Source: CAYYJS01 sp964472315 (GTDB lineage: Bacteria > Verrucomicrobiota > Kiritimatiellia > UBA8416). From it: a DNA stretch of 64,000 nt. Shown here one piece after another: positions 35,577-44,682 of this stretch. The DNA is taken from NCBI GenBank assembly GCA_964472315.1, contig CAYYJS010000006.1, forward strand, positions 31,788 through 95,787. The letters run 5' to 3'. Below the pieces are notes generated by a model that saw only the letters and a program-made list of their open reading frames with translations, searched no databases and had not been told where the DNA came from. A program made the translations under genes and the position numbers. The first letter of the stretch is position 1; each line of letters starts with the position of its first letter.

Positions 35577-36671
35577 ATGGCCACCGTATCGCGTAAAGAC
35601 CTTTTCCTGGCGGCGCTCAACCGGGCGCCGCTCGATATACTCCCCTACGGCGATGGTCTCTGGGGCGAAACGTACCGCAAGTACGTCGCCGAAGGACATC
35701 TCCGCGAGGGTGAAGACGCCACGACACACTTCGGCATGTATTGGCGCAACGGCGGCTGGCTGAACAGCCTCGCCGACCTTGACTTCGTCCCCGTCGTGAT
35801 CGAGGAGACCGACGAGACGATCCTTAAACTCGACGGCAATGGCGCTCGCTTGCGCCACTGGAAGAACAGGTCGGGGACGCCCGAGCACGTCGGCTTCGGC
35901 GTCACCGGGCGCGACGAATGGGAGCGTATGGTCAAGCCACACCTGACCGGCATCGATCGGCGCCGGATCCCGTTCGAATCGTACCGCAAGGCACGCCGGC
36001 ACGCGGCGGAAGCCGGTGAGGCGTTCGGTTGGGCCGGCGTGGCCCCATTCGAGCAAATGCACCCGGTCTGCGGGCATGAGTACATGCTCATGGGCATGGC
36101 CCTGGATCCCGACTGGGTCAAGGACATGGTTCTGACGTACGCGCGCCTCACGATCCGCCATTTGGACGTGCTGTTCGCCGAGGAAGGCCTGCCGGATTAC
36201 TTCTGGTTCTACGAAGATATGGGGTTCAAGGAACGCCCGTTCATGTCGCCCGCCATGTACACCGAGATCGTCCAACCGGGGCATCGGGAACTTTTCGACT
36301 ACGCGCATGCGCACGGCCGCAAAGTCATCGTCCATTCCTGCGGTTTCGTGGAGCCGCTCGTGCCGGGACTCGTCGAGGCCGGCATGGACTGTCTGCAGGC
36401 CATGGAGGTCAAGGCCGGGATGGACATGCCGCGCCTGGCGGCGGCTTTCGCGGATCGCATCTCCTTCTGCGGCAACCTCGACATCCGGGTCATCGCCACC
36501 AATGACCGGGCCGCGATCGATGCCGAGTTGAAGCGGAAGATTCCACCGGTCCTCCGCCTCGGCACGGGCTTCATCGTGCATTCCGACCATTCCATTCCGC
36601 CGGACGTCGAGCACGGGACGCTGCACGAATTCTTCGAACGGGGCAGTACCATCAGGCGTTGGGGCATGTGA
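35577..36671 (+). CDS. Uroporphyrinogen decarboxylase-like protein (URO-D/MtaA superfamily)
   Basis: 364 residues with the URO-D superfamily barrel: the closing motifs IVHSCGFVEPLVPGLVEAGMDCLQAMEVKAGMD and SFCGNLDIRV are typical. The N-terminal RFPAR loop of true HemE is absent, and the CG-x-VEP pattern fits the cobalamin-dependent methyltransferase branch seen in many anaerobes, whose substrates are usually unknown. It is 18 bp after pyrF. I would not call it heme synthesis. Confidence 0.82.
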   Translation: MATVSRKDLFLAALNRAPLDILPYGDGLWGETYRKYVAEGHLREGEDATTHFGMYWRNGGWLNSLADLDFVPVVIEETDETILKLDGNGARLRHWKNRSGTPEHVGFGVTGRDEWERMVKPHLTGIDRRRIPFESYRKARRHAAEAGEAFGWAGVAPFEQMHPVCGHEYMLMGMALDPDWVKDMVLTYARLTIRHLDVLFAEEGLPDYFWFYEDMGFKERPFMSPAMYTEIVQPGHRELFDYAHAHGRKVIVHSCGFVEPLVPGLVEAGMDCLQAMEVKAGMDMPRLAAAFADRISFCGNLDIRVIATNDRAAIDAELKRKIPPVLRLGTGFIVHSDHSIPPDVEHGTLHEFFERGSTIRRWGM

Positions 36672-36683
36672 GGACGCGCGCCG

Positions 36684-37343
36684 ATGGATGTGGCCGACAT
36701 TCCCGCGGTGAATCGTATCCTGAAACGCGAGTTTCTGAAGCACAGTGCGCCCGTGATCGAACTGATCCAGGCGCAAACGAACGATCCTTTCAAAGTCCTG
36801 GTCGCGACGATCCTCAGTGCGCGCACCAAGGACCAGACGACGGCCGAGGTCGCACGCCGCCTGTTCCAGACCGTCCGGCAAGCGGCCGATCTGCGCCGCC
36901 TCTCGCCGCACGAACTCGAGAGCCTTATCTTTCCGATCGGCTTCTTCCGCACCAAGGCACGCCACCTGCACCGTCTGCCGGACGTGCTGGACGCCGAGTT
37001 CGGCGGCGTCATTCCGCAAACCGTCGAGGATCTCTGTCGGCTCCCCGGCGTGGGCCGGAAAACCGCCAATCTGGTCGTCACGACGGCCTTCGACAAACAT
37101 GGCATCTGTGTCGATGTGCACGTCCACCGGATCTGTAACCGGTTCGGACTCGTGCGGACGCGAACACCGCGGGAAACGGAGATGGCCCTGCGCGCACGAT
37201 TGCCGCGTCGGTACTGGAAGACATGGAATCGTTACCTCGTGTCCTTCGGGCAGACCCGGTGCCGGCCGATCAACCCGCGGTGCGGGGATTGTCCCGTCCG
37301 TGCCTGCTGTGATAGAATGGGCGTCGTCACGAGAAACGAATGA
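36684..37343 (+). CDS. nth: Endonuclease III (DNA glycosylase/AP lyase)
   Basis: 219 residues, normal length. The helix-hairpin-helix LPGVGRKTAN carries the catalytic Lys, and the catalytic Asp lies in VDVHVHRICNR. The C-terminal [4Fe-4S] ligands follow the C-x6-C-x2-C-x5-C pattern (CRPINPRCGDCPVRACC). It removes oxidised pyrimidines from DNA. The stop overlaps the next start by 4 bp. Confidence 0.95.
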   Translation: MDVADIPAVNRILKREFLKHSAPVIELIQAQTNDPFKVLVATILSARTKDQTTAEVARRLFQTVRQAADLRRLSPHELESLIFPIGFFRTKARHLHRLPDVLDAEFGGVIPQTVEDLCRLPGVGRKTANLVVTTAFDKHGICVDVHVHRICNRFGLVRTRTPRETEMALRARLPRRYWKTWNRYLVSFGQTRCRPINPRCGDCPVRACCDRMGVVTRNE

Positions 37344-37852
37344 ACTGGCGGCGCATCATCTGCCCTCTGCTCGCCCTGCTTGGCCTCGGCGGCGTGGCCC
37401 TGTTTGCATGGGGGCTGACGCAGCTTCTGAGGAACGTGTTGCTGGGCCTCGTGCCGATCCTGGTCGGCGCGTTCTGCACGGCCTTCGGCATCGCGGCGCT
37501 CTTCACGCACTGGCTCTGCCACCGGACCGTCCGACCGACTGCCCTGCGCCACGTCGGAGACCTGCCAGGACCGTCGGATACCCGTGCGCATCCGCATCGC
37601 CGGTTCCCCGTGCCACCCCTGAGGCTGTGGTTGGAAGCGCGACTCCGCGGCCATCGGTTGCCCCTCTGGGAACTCTGCAGCATGCTGCGGCGCGGTACGC
37701 CGGCGCGTATCGTCGTCGAGGCGTTCATCATCCTCAATGGGATGAAGGCCGAAACCCCGCTGGGCGCTATCGAGGATATCTACATCACCGAGCGCCATCG
37801 CATCCACGACGCGTTCGACCTGGTGCACATCATCCTCGGTGTCGTCGACTGA
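37340..37852 (+). CDS. Small membrane protein of unknown function
   Basis: 170 residues. Two N-terminal membrane helices (about 7-28 and 32-58) are followed by a histidine- and arginine-rich linker and a small soluble domain (LWELCSMLRRGTPARIVVEAFIILNGM...YITERHRIHDAFDLVHIIL). No family recognised. It overlaps nth by 4 bp, so it belongs to the same transcript. Confidence 0.65.
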   Translation: MNWRRIICPLLALLGLGGVALFAWGLTQLLRNVLLGLVPILVGAFCTAFGIAALFTHWLCHRTVRPTALRHVGDLPGPSDTRAHPHRRFPVPPLRLWLEARLRGHRLPLWELCSMLRRGTPARIVVEAFIILNGMKAETPLGAIEDIYITERHRIHDAFDLVHIILGVVD

Positions 37853-37860
37853 CGACGAGG

Positions 37861-38760
37861 TTACTTCGCGGCGGTCGAGGCATCCATCAGGTCAAGGCCG
37901 ATCCATCCGGCCGCATCCGACGTCGTTCGGACAAGGCACCGGATGCGCGGCACCACGACGTCCACAAGACCACCGACACATTCCCGCACCGTGCACAGGA
38001 ACGAATCGCGGCTGGATGCCACGGCACTTACGATCGTCAGCGTTTCGGACTCCGCCGCCCGCGCCAGACTCGGCACGTCGTCTGTCGCCTGAAGGTCGCC
38101 GATGTACAGCAGGTCGGGCGCAAGCGCCAAGGCCTCGCCGATCGCAGTCTCCATGCTCGGCGCATCAACGCCGATTTCGGCCTGTGTAATCACTGAGTTG
38201 TCGTGCCGGATCAGAAACGAGAGGTGACGCTCGATGGTGTGGATCGACCTCCGCTCGGTCGCGTTCACGCGTTGGAGTACGCCGTAGGCCAGGGTGCTGC
38301 TCCACGCCGGGTTGGTCCCGAAAATCACGATCAGGCCACCACCGCGTGTATTCGCAATACGCATGACACGGTCGAACGCATCCGGATCGGAGAACAGCGA
38401 ATCGAACGACGCCATCGCCGTCGGAATCCGCGTCACGCTCGCGGCGAAACTGCCGCGCTGCGTCATATACGAGATGCGGAAGCGGCCGAGTCCGGACACA
38501 CTGATGGAAAACGTGCCGGCCCGGTCGAGCGGCAGTTCGCCCGAGTCGCTACCGACCAACGCGCCGCCCGCCCGCCGGCGCACGAAATTGCGCAGCCCCA
38601 GCAGCGTTTCCTCGACATCGGCACCGTCCAGCACCATGTCCATGGCGACCTCGACGTTGCCGCCACGTCTGTTGACCGGTGGCGCATGCGGCGCGAGGAA
38701 TATCTGACGCGGCGCCTTGTCGGCGCTCAGAAACTCGATCAATCGCTGCGAGTGGTCCAT
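37861..38760 (-). CDS. PilT/GspE-like secretion ATPase homologue lacking the P-loop
   Basis: About 299 residues from the ATG at 38760 (MDHSQRLIEFL, like PilT openings); the frame continues to 38817 and an ATG at 38772 is possible. The N-terminal PAS-like and the C-terminal RecA-like domain of PilT are recognisable by the run RIANTRGGGLIVIFGTN, the Asp-box-like TIERHLSFLIRHDN and the Walker B region DLLYIGDLQATD. The Walker A region reads GTNPAWSSTLA where PilT has GPTGSGKSTTLA, so the Lys and the glycines are gone. It is unlikely to hydrolyse ATP and may be a regulatory member of a pilus motor ring. Confidence 0.72.
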   Translation of the reverse strand: MDHSQRLIEFLSADKAPRQIFLAPHAPPVNRRGGNVEVAMDMVLDGADVEETLLGLRNFVRRRAGGALVGSDSGELPLDRAGTFSISVSGLGRFRISYMTQRGSFAASVTRIPTAMASFDSLFSDPDAFDRVMRIANTRGGGLIVIFGTNPAWSSTLAYGVLQRVNATERRSIHTIERHLSFLIRHDNSVITQAEIGVDAPSMETAIGEALALAPDLLYIGDLQATDDVPSLARAAESETLTIVSAVASSRDSFLCTVRECVGGLVDVVVPRIRCLVRTTSDAAGWIGLDLMDASTAAK

Positions 38761-38770
38761 GCGCGCCCCC

Positions 38771-38807
38771 ATGAAAGAAAGAAGGCTGCAGCGATGCCGC
38801 AGCCTTC
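38771..38807 (-). terminator. Intrinsic terminator of the HU gene
   Basis: A perfect 9-bp stem (GAAGGCTGC at 38781-38789 with its complement at 38799-38807) and a 9-nt loop. On the minus strand it is followed by TTTCTTTC (38780-38773). It starts 26 bp after the HU stop and runs into the 5' end of the PilT-like gene's leader. Confidence 0.8.
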
Positions 38808-38832
38808 CTTCATGCAAAGCAATCAGTCGCCA

Positions 38833-39126
38833 TTACGCAAGCACCGCGTCCTTGGCGGCCTTCGCGATGCGGAACTTCAGTACCGTCTTCGCGGCGATCT
38901 TGATCGTCTCGCCAGTCGCCGGATTGCGGCCCATGCGCGCTTTGCGCTTCATCTTGATCAGCTTGCCGACACCCGGAATCGTGAAGCCGTCCTTGCCCTT
39001 TGCGCCGGCATACGCCATGCCTGCGAGCGACTCCAGGCACGCCTTCGCCTGGGCCTTGGTGACCCCGGTTTCCTCGGCGAGCGCGGCGATGATCTGGGTC
39101 TTGGTCTGCGGTGTCTTCTTGGCCAT
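38833..39126 (-). CDS. HU-family DNA-binding protein
   Basis: 97 residues. Typical start with KTQIIAALAEETGVTKAQAKACLE, then the beta-arm region KLIKMKRKARMGRNPATGE, which contains the RxGRNPxTG signature of HU/IHF. It bends and compacts DNA. A strong site AAGGAGAAAG precedes the ATG. Upstream TTGCTT-N17-TTAACT (39185-39213, minus strand) could be its promoter. With its own terminator it is a single-gene unit. Confidence 0.95.
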   Translation of the reverse strand: MAKKTPQTKTQIIAALAEETGVTKAQAKACLESLAGMAYAGAKGKDGFTIPGVGKLIKMKRKARMGRNPATGETIKIAAKTVLKFRIAKAAKDAVLA

Positions 39127-39310
39127 GTTGCTTTCTCCTTGTTGAGGTTAACCTGAGCCACCCGATTGAGACAGTGGATGCAGTTAACGCCATAGGCTGA
39201 CCAAAAGCAAATAGAATTCGCCGGTTTGCGGCACTTTTTTTGACGTCCTTCCGCGCGTCCCGTGGCGACGGTACCCCCGCGGACGCCGATCACGATCGTT
39301 TCCTGTGCGC

Positions 39311-39339
39311 TTGCCGAACACGGACGCGCTTGCTAGTGT
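39311..39339 (+). promoter_or_regulatory. Possible promoter of the DUF2723 gene
   Basis: -35 TTGCCG (39311-39316), 17-bp spacer, -10 TAGTGT (39334-39339). Transcription would start near 39346, leaving a leader of under 25 nt. Confidence 0.45.
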
Positions 39340-39362
39340 AGCCGCGTTTTAAAAAAGTGGGT

Positions 39363-42300
39363 ATGTCCATGACCGAACAGACAGAATCCGGACCGTTCTT
39401 CCGCCGCGTCGACTGGAGCGCCTTTTGGACCTCGCTTCTCGTCGCATTCGGCGTCTACTTCTATACGCTGGCGCCCACGGTGACGCTCGAGGACTCCGGC
39501 GAGCTCGCGGTCGCCGCCGACTGGTTGGGAGTCCCCCACCCTCCCGGCTATCCGATCTGGACGATGGTCTGCTGGCTGTTCACCAAGGTGTTCGCTTTCG
39601 TCACCTTCCGCGGTCAACCGAATCCGGCCTGGAGCATCGGCCTGGTATCGGCCATCTTCGGCGCGCTCGCCTCCGGCATCACGGCGTTGTTGATCTGCAG
39701 CTCCGGTTATCACATCCTGCGACGCTCGCGCCTGCTGGCCCACGATATGGACGAGCGGACGGAAGCCATCATCTGCTGGATCGGCGGCGTGGCCGGCAGC
39801 CTGCTCTTCGCGTTCACGCCGATCATGTGGTCGCAGGCCAACATCGTCGAGGTCTACAGTCTCAATGCCTTCTTCCTGGTGCTCGTCTTCCTGTTGATTT
39901 ACATGTGGATCCGCCGGCCAAGCCGCCCGCTGCTATTCTGGGCGTCTTTCCTTTTCGGTCTCGGACTGACGAACTATCAGGTGCTGTTGCTGGCCGGCCT
40001 GGCAATGGCCATCTGCATCATGCTCAAGGACTTCGAGTTGTTCCGCGATTTCGTCGTAGCCGCCATTCCGTACGCCGTCGTCTACGCCTTGATGTCCATC
40101 CCGCTCGTGCCGGGCGCGGATGCGAACACGCTGGAACCCGTCCTGCCGGCCATCGTGCATCCGCTGCACGTGACCTGCTTCATGTACCTGCTCCTGAACG
40201 CCGTCTGGCTGTCGATTGTCTATTTCATCTTCCCCCGGGGGCGCACCGTCGCCCCGGCGGTCCTCCTCGCGCAACTCGGCATCTCCTTCTACGTCTACAT
40301 GCCGATCGTATCGGACCTGCGCAATCCCCCGATGAACTGGGGCTACCCGCGCACGTGGGAAGGGTTCAAACACGCGATCACGCGCGGCCAGTACGAGAAG
40401 ATCATACCCGCCAATATCTTTACGCTGCGGTTCGGCCGGCAGATCGGCACCTACCTGAGCGACCTGTCGCTGAACTTTTTCCTGCCCGTGGCCCTGATCG
40501 GCTTCCTGCCCTTCGCGGCCTGGCGCGTGCGCGTCCGGGAACGCGAGTTTCGCGCCCTTCCCGTGGCCGTCGCCCTCAGTGGTTGCGCCGCGGTCCTGAC
40601 CGCCCTCGCGGCATGGAGTCCGATCTACAAACTGCCGGCGCTCGGCGTGGTCCTCATCATGGCCGTCGGCAGCCTGACCATTATCGTCGCCCGTATCCGG
40701 GAAGCCCTGCAACGGCATCTCCTCGACGCGTCCGCCACCTGGTGGGAGCGCACCGTCTCGATCGTTGTCATCCTCGGCGTCATCGGCGCCGCCGTCGCGC
40801 TGGTCGGCCGTGACATCGTGAGTTTCACCGCGCCCCTCCGCACCGCCGGCTCATCCCTGCCTGATCTGGCGCGGAAACAGATCTTTCAGGAATGCCTGTT
40901 CGCCATCGCCATCGCGGTGGTCATCGCGATGGCCTTTGCCGGCGCCTATCTGCTCGTCCGGCAGAAATGGTTCGATATCATCCTCGAGGAGGACTCGCAG
41001 CGTTGGTTCGCGGCCATATCCGTCGCGTTCATGATGCTGGGCATCGGGCTCATCGCCCTCGCCAACATCAAGATGGACGTTCAGGACACCTTCATCCAAC
41101 GCGTCAAGTTCATCTCCTCGCATGCCCTGTTCGCCTACTGGATCGGCTACGGCATCATCTTCCTGCTGGCCCAGATCGATGGCTGGCTGGGCCGTGACAG
41201 CGTGCTCAAGTGGTTCTTCATCGTGGCGGCGGCATGCCTGCCGCTCGCTCCGGTCATGAAGAACTACTACCACGAGGGGCTCGTCGCCCTCTACGGCGGC
41301 GCCGAACAGAATGGCCACGATTTCGGATGGCAGTTCGGCAATTATCAACTCCGCGGCGCCGACGCCATTCTGGAAGAGGTCGAACCGGATGAAGAGCCGC
41401 CGCCGAACCCGATATTCCCACCGGAGATGGGGCCGGACGCGATTTTTTTCGGCGGCACCGATCCGGGACGTTTCGTCCCGACCTATATGATCTATTCCGC
41501 CCGCGTGCGTCCGGATGTCTATCTGATCACCCAGAACGCGCTGGCCGACAACACGTACATGGCCGTCATGCGCGACTTGTACGGCAACGATATCTGGATC
41601 CCTTCGGTGTCCGACAGCGCGGATGCGTTCCGCATCTTCGTCGACGAAGTGGAGAGCGGCAAGCGACCGGCCAACGCCGGCATCGTCAAGGCGGGCGGAC
41701 GTGTCCAGATCAGCGGCGTGCTGGGCGTCATGGAGATCAACGGCATCCTGGCGCAGAACATTTTCGAGTTCAACAACTGGAAACACGACTTTTTCGTCGA
41801 GGAGAGCTACGTCATCCGGTGGATGTACCCCTACCTGTCCCCCCACGGACTGATCATGAAGATCAACCGCGACATGCCGCCCCGCTTCGCCCCGGATACG
41901 CCAACGGTGCGTGACGACCTCGATTTCTGGGACTGGTACACGCGCCGGTTGACCACGAACGAGGCGTTCCGCCGCGATATCGTGGCACGCAAGTCATTCT
42001 CGAAACTCCGCAGCGCGATCGCCGGCCTGTATGCCTATCGCGGCCTGAAGGCGGAAGCCAAGCGCGCCTTTCGGGAAGCCTGCGAACTGTACCCGTTGAG
42101 CCCGGAAGCGAACTTCCGGCTGGCGGAGGTCTACCTGCGCGGCGGACAGTTTGGCGAAGCGCGCGCGTTGATCGAGACGTTCGGCAAGGGCGATCCCGCA
42201 AATGACAAAGTCGACGAATTTCTCGACCAGATCGACCATGTCGAAGGCATGCAAAAACGGATCGCCGAATTCCAGAAGGAAGCACGAGACGGGCGGCTCG

Positions 42301-42815
42301 ACGCCAACAAAGCGCTGGCGCTGGCCGATCTTTACCGGCAGACCGGCGACATGGGCGCCTTCGGCCAACTGACCAGAAGCATGCTGGGCAACAAGGGATT
42401 GCCGCCGCAAATCCACTTCCAACTCGCCAAACTCTACGACGCCGCCGGCCAGCACGCCCTGCTCGGCCAGGCGCTCGACATCTGCCTCGTAGCCATGCCC
42501 GAAGATGCCCCCGCCGACCCGTTTCTCGAGATCGCCCAACTGTACGGCAAGGCCCGACGTTCTGACGGGATGCTGAAGGCCATGGAGATTTACCTGCGCA
42601 AACAACCGCGCGATTGGCGCGCCTGGCTGGACCACGCGTCGATTAACGTGCAGCTCGGCAACACGAACCTGGCGCTGGAGTCGATCGGCGTCGCCTTGCG
42701 GTACGGCAGCGCCGAGGCCGAACAACTGGTGGCCACCAACCCCTTGCTCGGCCCCCTGCGCCAACGGGTCGCCACCCGCGCACGCGGCCTGATGAACCTC
42801 GGCATTGATCGCTAG
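39363..42815 (+). CDS. DUF2723 multi-pass membrane protein with C-terminal TPR-like tail
   Basis: About 1150 residues from the ATG at 39363 (a second at 39369 is equally possible; the GTG at 39357 is less likely). The family signature LAPTVTLEDSGELAVAADWLGVPHPPGYPIW lies near residue 25; its first loop contains the Asp/Glu of GT-C transferases. About fifteen membrane helices run to residue about 680. A soluble part follows, and the last 300 residues form helical TPR-like repeats. DUF2723 proteins are thought to glycosylate exported proteins or lipids, shown for few members. Common in Bacteroidota and PVC bacteria. Confidence 0.88.
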   Translation: MSMTEQTESGPFFRRVDWSAFWTSLLVAFGVYFYTLAPTVTLEDSGELAVAADWLGVPHPPGYPIWTMVCWLFTKVFAFVTFRGQPNPAWSIGLVSAIFGALASGITALLICSSGYHILRRSRLLAHDMDERTEAIICWIGGVAGSLLFAFTPIMWSQANIVEVYSLNAFFLVLVFLLIYMWIRRPSRPLLFWASFLFGLGLTNYQVLLLAGLAMAICIMLKDFELFRDFVVAAIPYAVVYALMSIPLVPGADANTLEPVLPAIVHPLHVTCFMYLLLNAVWLSIVYFIFPRGRTVAPAVLLAQLGISFYVYMPIVSDLRNPPMNWGYPRTWEGFKHAITRGQYEKIIPANIFTLRFGRQIGTYLSDLSLNFFLPVALIGFLPFAAWRVRVREREFRALPVAVALSGCAAVLTALAAWSPIYKLPALGVVLIMAVGSLTIIVARIREALQRHLLDASATWWERTVSIVVILGVIGAAVALVGRDIVSFTAPLRTAGSSLPDLARKQIFQECLFAIAIAVVIAMAFAGAYLLVRQKWFDIILEEDSQRWFAAISVAFMMLGIGLIALANIKMDVQDTFIQRVKFISSHALFAYWIGYGIIFLLAQIDGWLGRDSVLKWFFIVAAACLPLAPVMKNYYHEGLVALYGGAEQNGHDFGWQFGNYQLRGADAILEEVEPDEEPPPNPIFPPEMGPDAIFFGGTDPGRFVPTYMIYSARVRPDVYLITQNALADNTYMAVMRDLYGNDIWIPSVSDSADAFRIFVDEVESGKRPANAGIVKAGGRVQISGVLGVMEINGILAQNIFEFNNWKHDFFVEESYVIRWMYPYLSPHGLIMKINRDMPPRFAPDTPTVRDDLDFWDWYTRRLTTNEAFRRDIVARKSFSKLRSAIAGLYAYRGLKAEAKRAFREACELYPLSPEANFRLAEVYLRGGQFGEARALIETFGKGDPANDKVDEFLDQIDHVEGMQKRIAEFQKEARDGRLDANKALALADLYRQTGDMGAFGQLTRSMLGNKGLPPQIHFQLAKLYDAAGQHALLGQALDICLVAMPEDAPADPFLEIAQLYGKARRSDGMLKAMEIYLRKQPRDWRAWLDHASINVQLGNTNLALESIGVALRYGSAEAEQLVATNPLLGPLRQRVATRARGLMNLGIDR

Positions 42816-42880
42816 CCGCCCGTCCCCAAAAGCATCGCCCGGTTCCCGGCGTCGACACCCCGAACCCGGCATTCTCCGCA

Positions 42881-42909
42881 TTGACACCTTCCCCCCGGAC
42901 GCATACTCT
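42881..42909 (+). promoter_or_regulatory. Sigma70-type promoter of argC
   Basis: -35 TTGACA (perfect, 42881-42886), 17-bp spacer, -10 TACTCT (42904-42909). Transcription near 42916 leaves a leader of about 110 nt before argC. No riboswitch fold was recognised in that leader. Confidence 0.6.
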
Positions 42910-43027
42910 TCCAATTTGCCGCCGCGCCGTTCGGCATGGCCGATGGGCATGGCGCGTGGGTTTCCGGCATCAACGGGCTAGGAACGGCAACCGCATCGCG
43001 GTGCGCGTCGGGAAAGGATGAGGCAAG

Positions 43028-44083
43028 ATGATCAAGGCGAAGGTTGTTGGCGCGGGAGGTTACGGCGGCGTCGGTGTCACGGAACTGTTGCTCAGACACC
43101 CGGCGGCCGAGATCGGCGCGCTCGTCGATGTCGAAAACGTGGGCGCCCCCATGGCGTCGCTCTATCCGCACCTGACCGGTTTCTGCAACCACAAGATCCA
43201 GTCGCCCGAAGCGGTCGCGGATCGATCGTTCGATGTCGTGTTCATGGCGACCCCCGATGGCGTCGGTCAGAAACTGGCGGCCGGCGAACTGGCCAGGGGC
43301 ACGAAGGTCGTCGACTACAGCGGCGACTTCCGCTTCAACACGACCGAGAGCTACGCCGATTACGCCCGCCGTATCGGCCGGGACCCCGTGCATGCCGCCC
43401 CCCAACTCCTGCCCGAATCCGTCTACGGTCTGGCTGAACTGCACCGCGACCGCATCACACCGAAATCCCGCCTGGTCGGCAATCCGGGGTGCTTCGCCGT
43501 TAGCTGCATCCTCGGGCTCTCGCCCGCCGTCAAGGCCGGCCTGCTGCAACCCGACAGCATCATCTGCGACTGCAAGACCGGCGTCTCCGGCGCGGGCAAG
43601 AAGCCCAGTCCGACATTCCACTATCCGGCTCGTTACGACAACATGAATGCCTACAAGCTGGCCGGCCATCAGCACGTCTGCGAGGTCGAACGCGAACTCT
43701 CCCTGCAGTCGAGCGTCCCCGTGCGTGTGACGTTCACCGCGCAGGTCGTACCCGTCTGCCGCGGCATCATGTCCACGCTCTACGGCACGCTGAAGCAGCC
43801 CATGACCGAGGCCGAACTGCTTGACGTCTACAGGCGCTTCTACACCGGCTCGGCTTTCGTGCGCGTCTTCGAAAGCGTGGCTGCCGTCGGCACCGTCCAT
43901 GTACGCGGCACGAACTACTGCAACCTGGTCGTCAGCGTCGACGAGAACACGCGCCGGTTGCGTGTGGTCTCGCATATCGATAATCTGGTCAAGGGACAGG
44001 CCGGTTCCGCCGTGCAGAACATGAACCTGCTCTTTGGTCTCGACGAAACCGCCGGACTCGATGCGCCCGGCATGTATCCGTAA
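43028..44083 (+). CDS. argC: N-acetyl-gamma-glutamyl-phosphate reductase
   Basis: 351 residues. NAD(P)-binding GAGGYGGVGVTELLLRHP at the N-terminus and the catalytic Cys in GNPGCFAVSCILGL. It reduces N-acetylglutamyl phosphate to the semialdehyde in arginine synthesis. The other arg genes are not adjacent. The start has GGAT/GAGG-type purines upstream (AAAGGATGAGGCAAG). Confidence 0.95.
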   Translation: MIKAKVVGAGGYGGVGVTELLLRHPAAEIGALVDVENVGAPMASLYPHLTGFCNHKIQSPEAVADRSFDVVFMATPDGVGQKLAAGELARGTKVVDYSGDFRFNTTESYADYARRIGRDPVHAAPQLLPESVYGLAELHRDRITPKSRLVGNPGCFAVSCILGLSPAVKAGLLQPDSIICDCKTGVSGAGKKPSPTFHYPARYDNMNAYKLAGHQHVCEVERELSLQSSVPVRVTFTAQVVPVCRGIMSTLYGTLKQPMTEAELLDVYRRFYTGSAFVRVFESVAAVGTVHVRGTNYCNLVVSVDENTRRLRVVSHIDNLVKGQAGSAVQNMNLLFGLDETAGLDAPGMYP

Positions 44084-44211
44084 CCCGCTTCCCCGCGCAC
44101 CACGCTTCCGTGCCCGGGCGCTGACTAGTCAAACGTGTCATGATACTGGACCGAATTACCGGCCGCGGCGCCGCCGCGGAGGAAACCCGCAAGAACGAAG
44201 GAGGAGCACCC

Positions 44212-44661
44212 ATGGACGCAGTGGCTGTCGAGAAACCCCGAACCGTCATCGCCGAAGATGTCGAAATCACCGGCAACGTCAAGTGCGAGAGCAACATCCA
44301 GATCGACGGCAAGCTCAATGGCGACCTTGCCTGCGCCGGCAATGCCATCATCGGCAAGACCTGCGTCATCAAGGGCAACCTGAGCGTGACCACGATCTCG
44401 GTGCTCGGCCAGGTCAACGGCAACATCCTCGCCAAGGATAAAATCGAGCTCAAGTCGACGGCACGCCTCAACGGCGACATCCGCTCGCGCCGCCTGACGG
44501 TCGAGGATGGGGTGACGTTCGTCGGCAAGGCCGATGTCAATCCCGCCGGCCATCAGGGCTCGCGTCAGGCCGGCGAACCCCGGCAAGTGGAACCGGTCGC
44601 CGTCGAAACCGAGGATCAGGAACCCGCGCCCAAGAGCGGTGGCTTCCTCGGTCGCCGGTAG
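44212..44661 (+). CDS. Bactofilin
   Basis: 149 residues from the ATG at 44212, preceded by the strong site AAGGAGGAGC; the open frame to 44140 has none. A central right-handed beta-helix of DUF583 repeats (VIAEDVEITGNVKCESNIQIDG, KLNGDL, GNAIIGKTCVIKGNLSV) is flanked by disordered tails. Bactofilins polymerise without nucleotide into membrane-linked cytoskeletal filaments that guide cell-shape or envelope enzymes. A related zinc-ribbon protein follows. Confidence 0.9.
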   Translation: MDAVAVEKPRTVIAEDVEITGNVKCESNIQIDGKLNGDLACAGNAIIGKTCVIKGNLSVTTISVLGQVNGNILAKDKIELKSTARLNGDIRSRRLTVEDGVTFVGKADVNPAGHQGSRQAGEPRQVEPVAVETEDQEPAPKSGGFLGRR

Positions 44662-44682
44662 CTCTCTTACGCCGATCGGCGG

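Noticed and set aside
35577..36671. True uroporphyrinogen decarboxylase (hemE)
   Set aside because: The N-terminal arginine-rich substrate loop of HemE is absent; the sequence fits the broader methyltransferase-like branch.
34902..37127. 741-codon open frame on the minus strand
   Set aside because: It is the antisense shadow of pyrF, the URO-D-like gene and nth, which have clear family motifs; GC-rich codon use keeps the opposite frame open.
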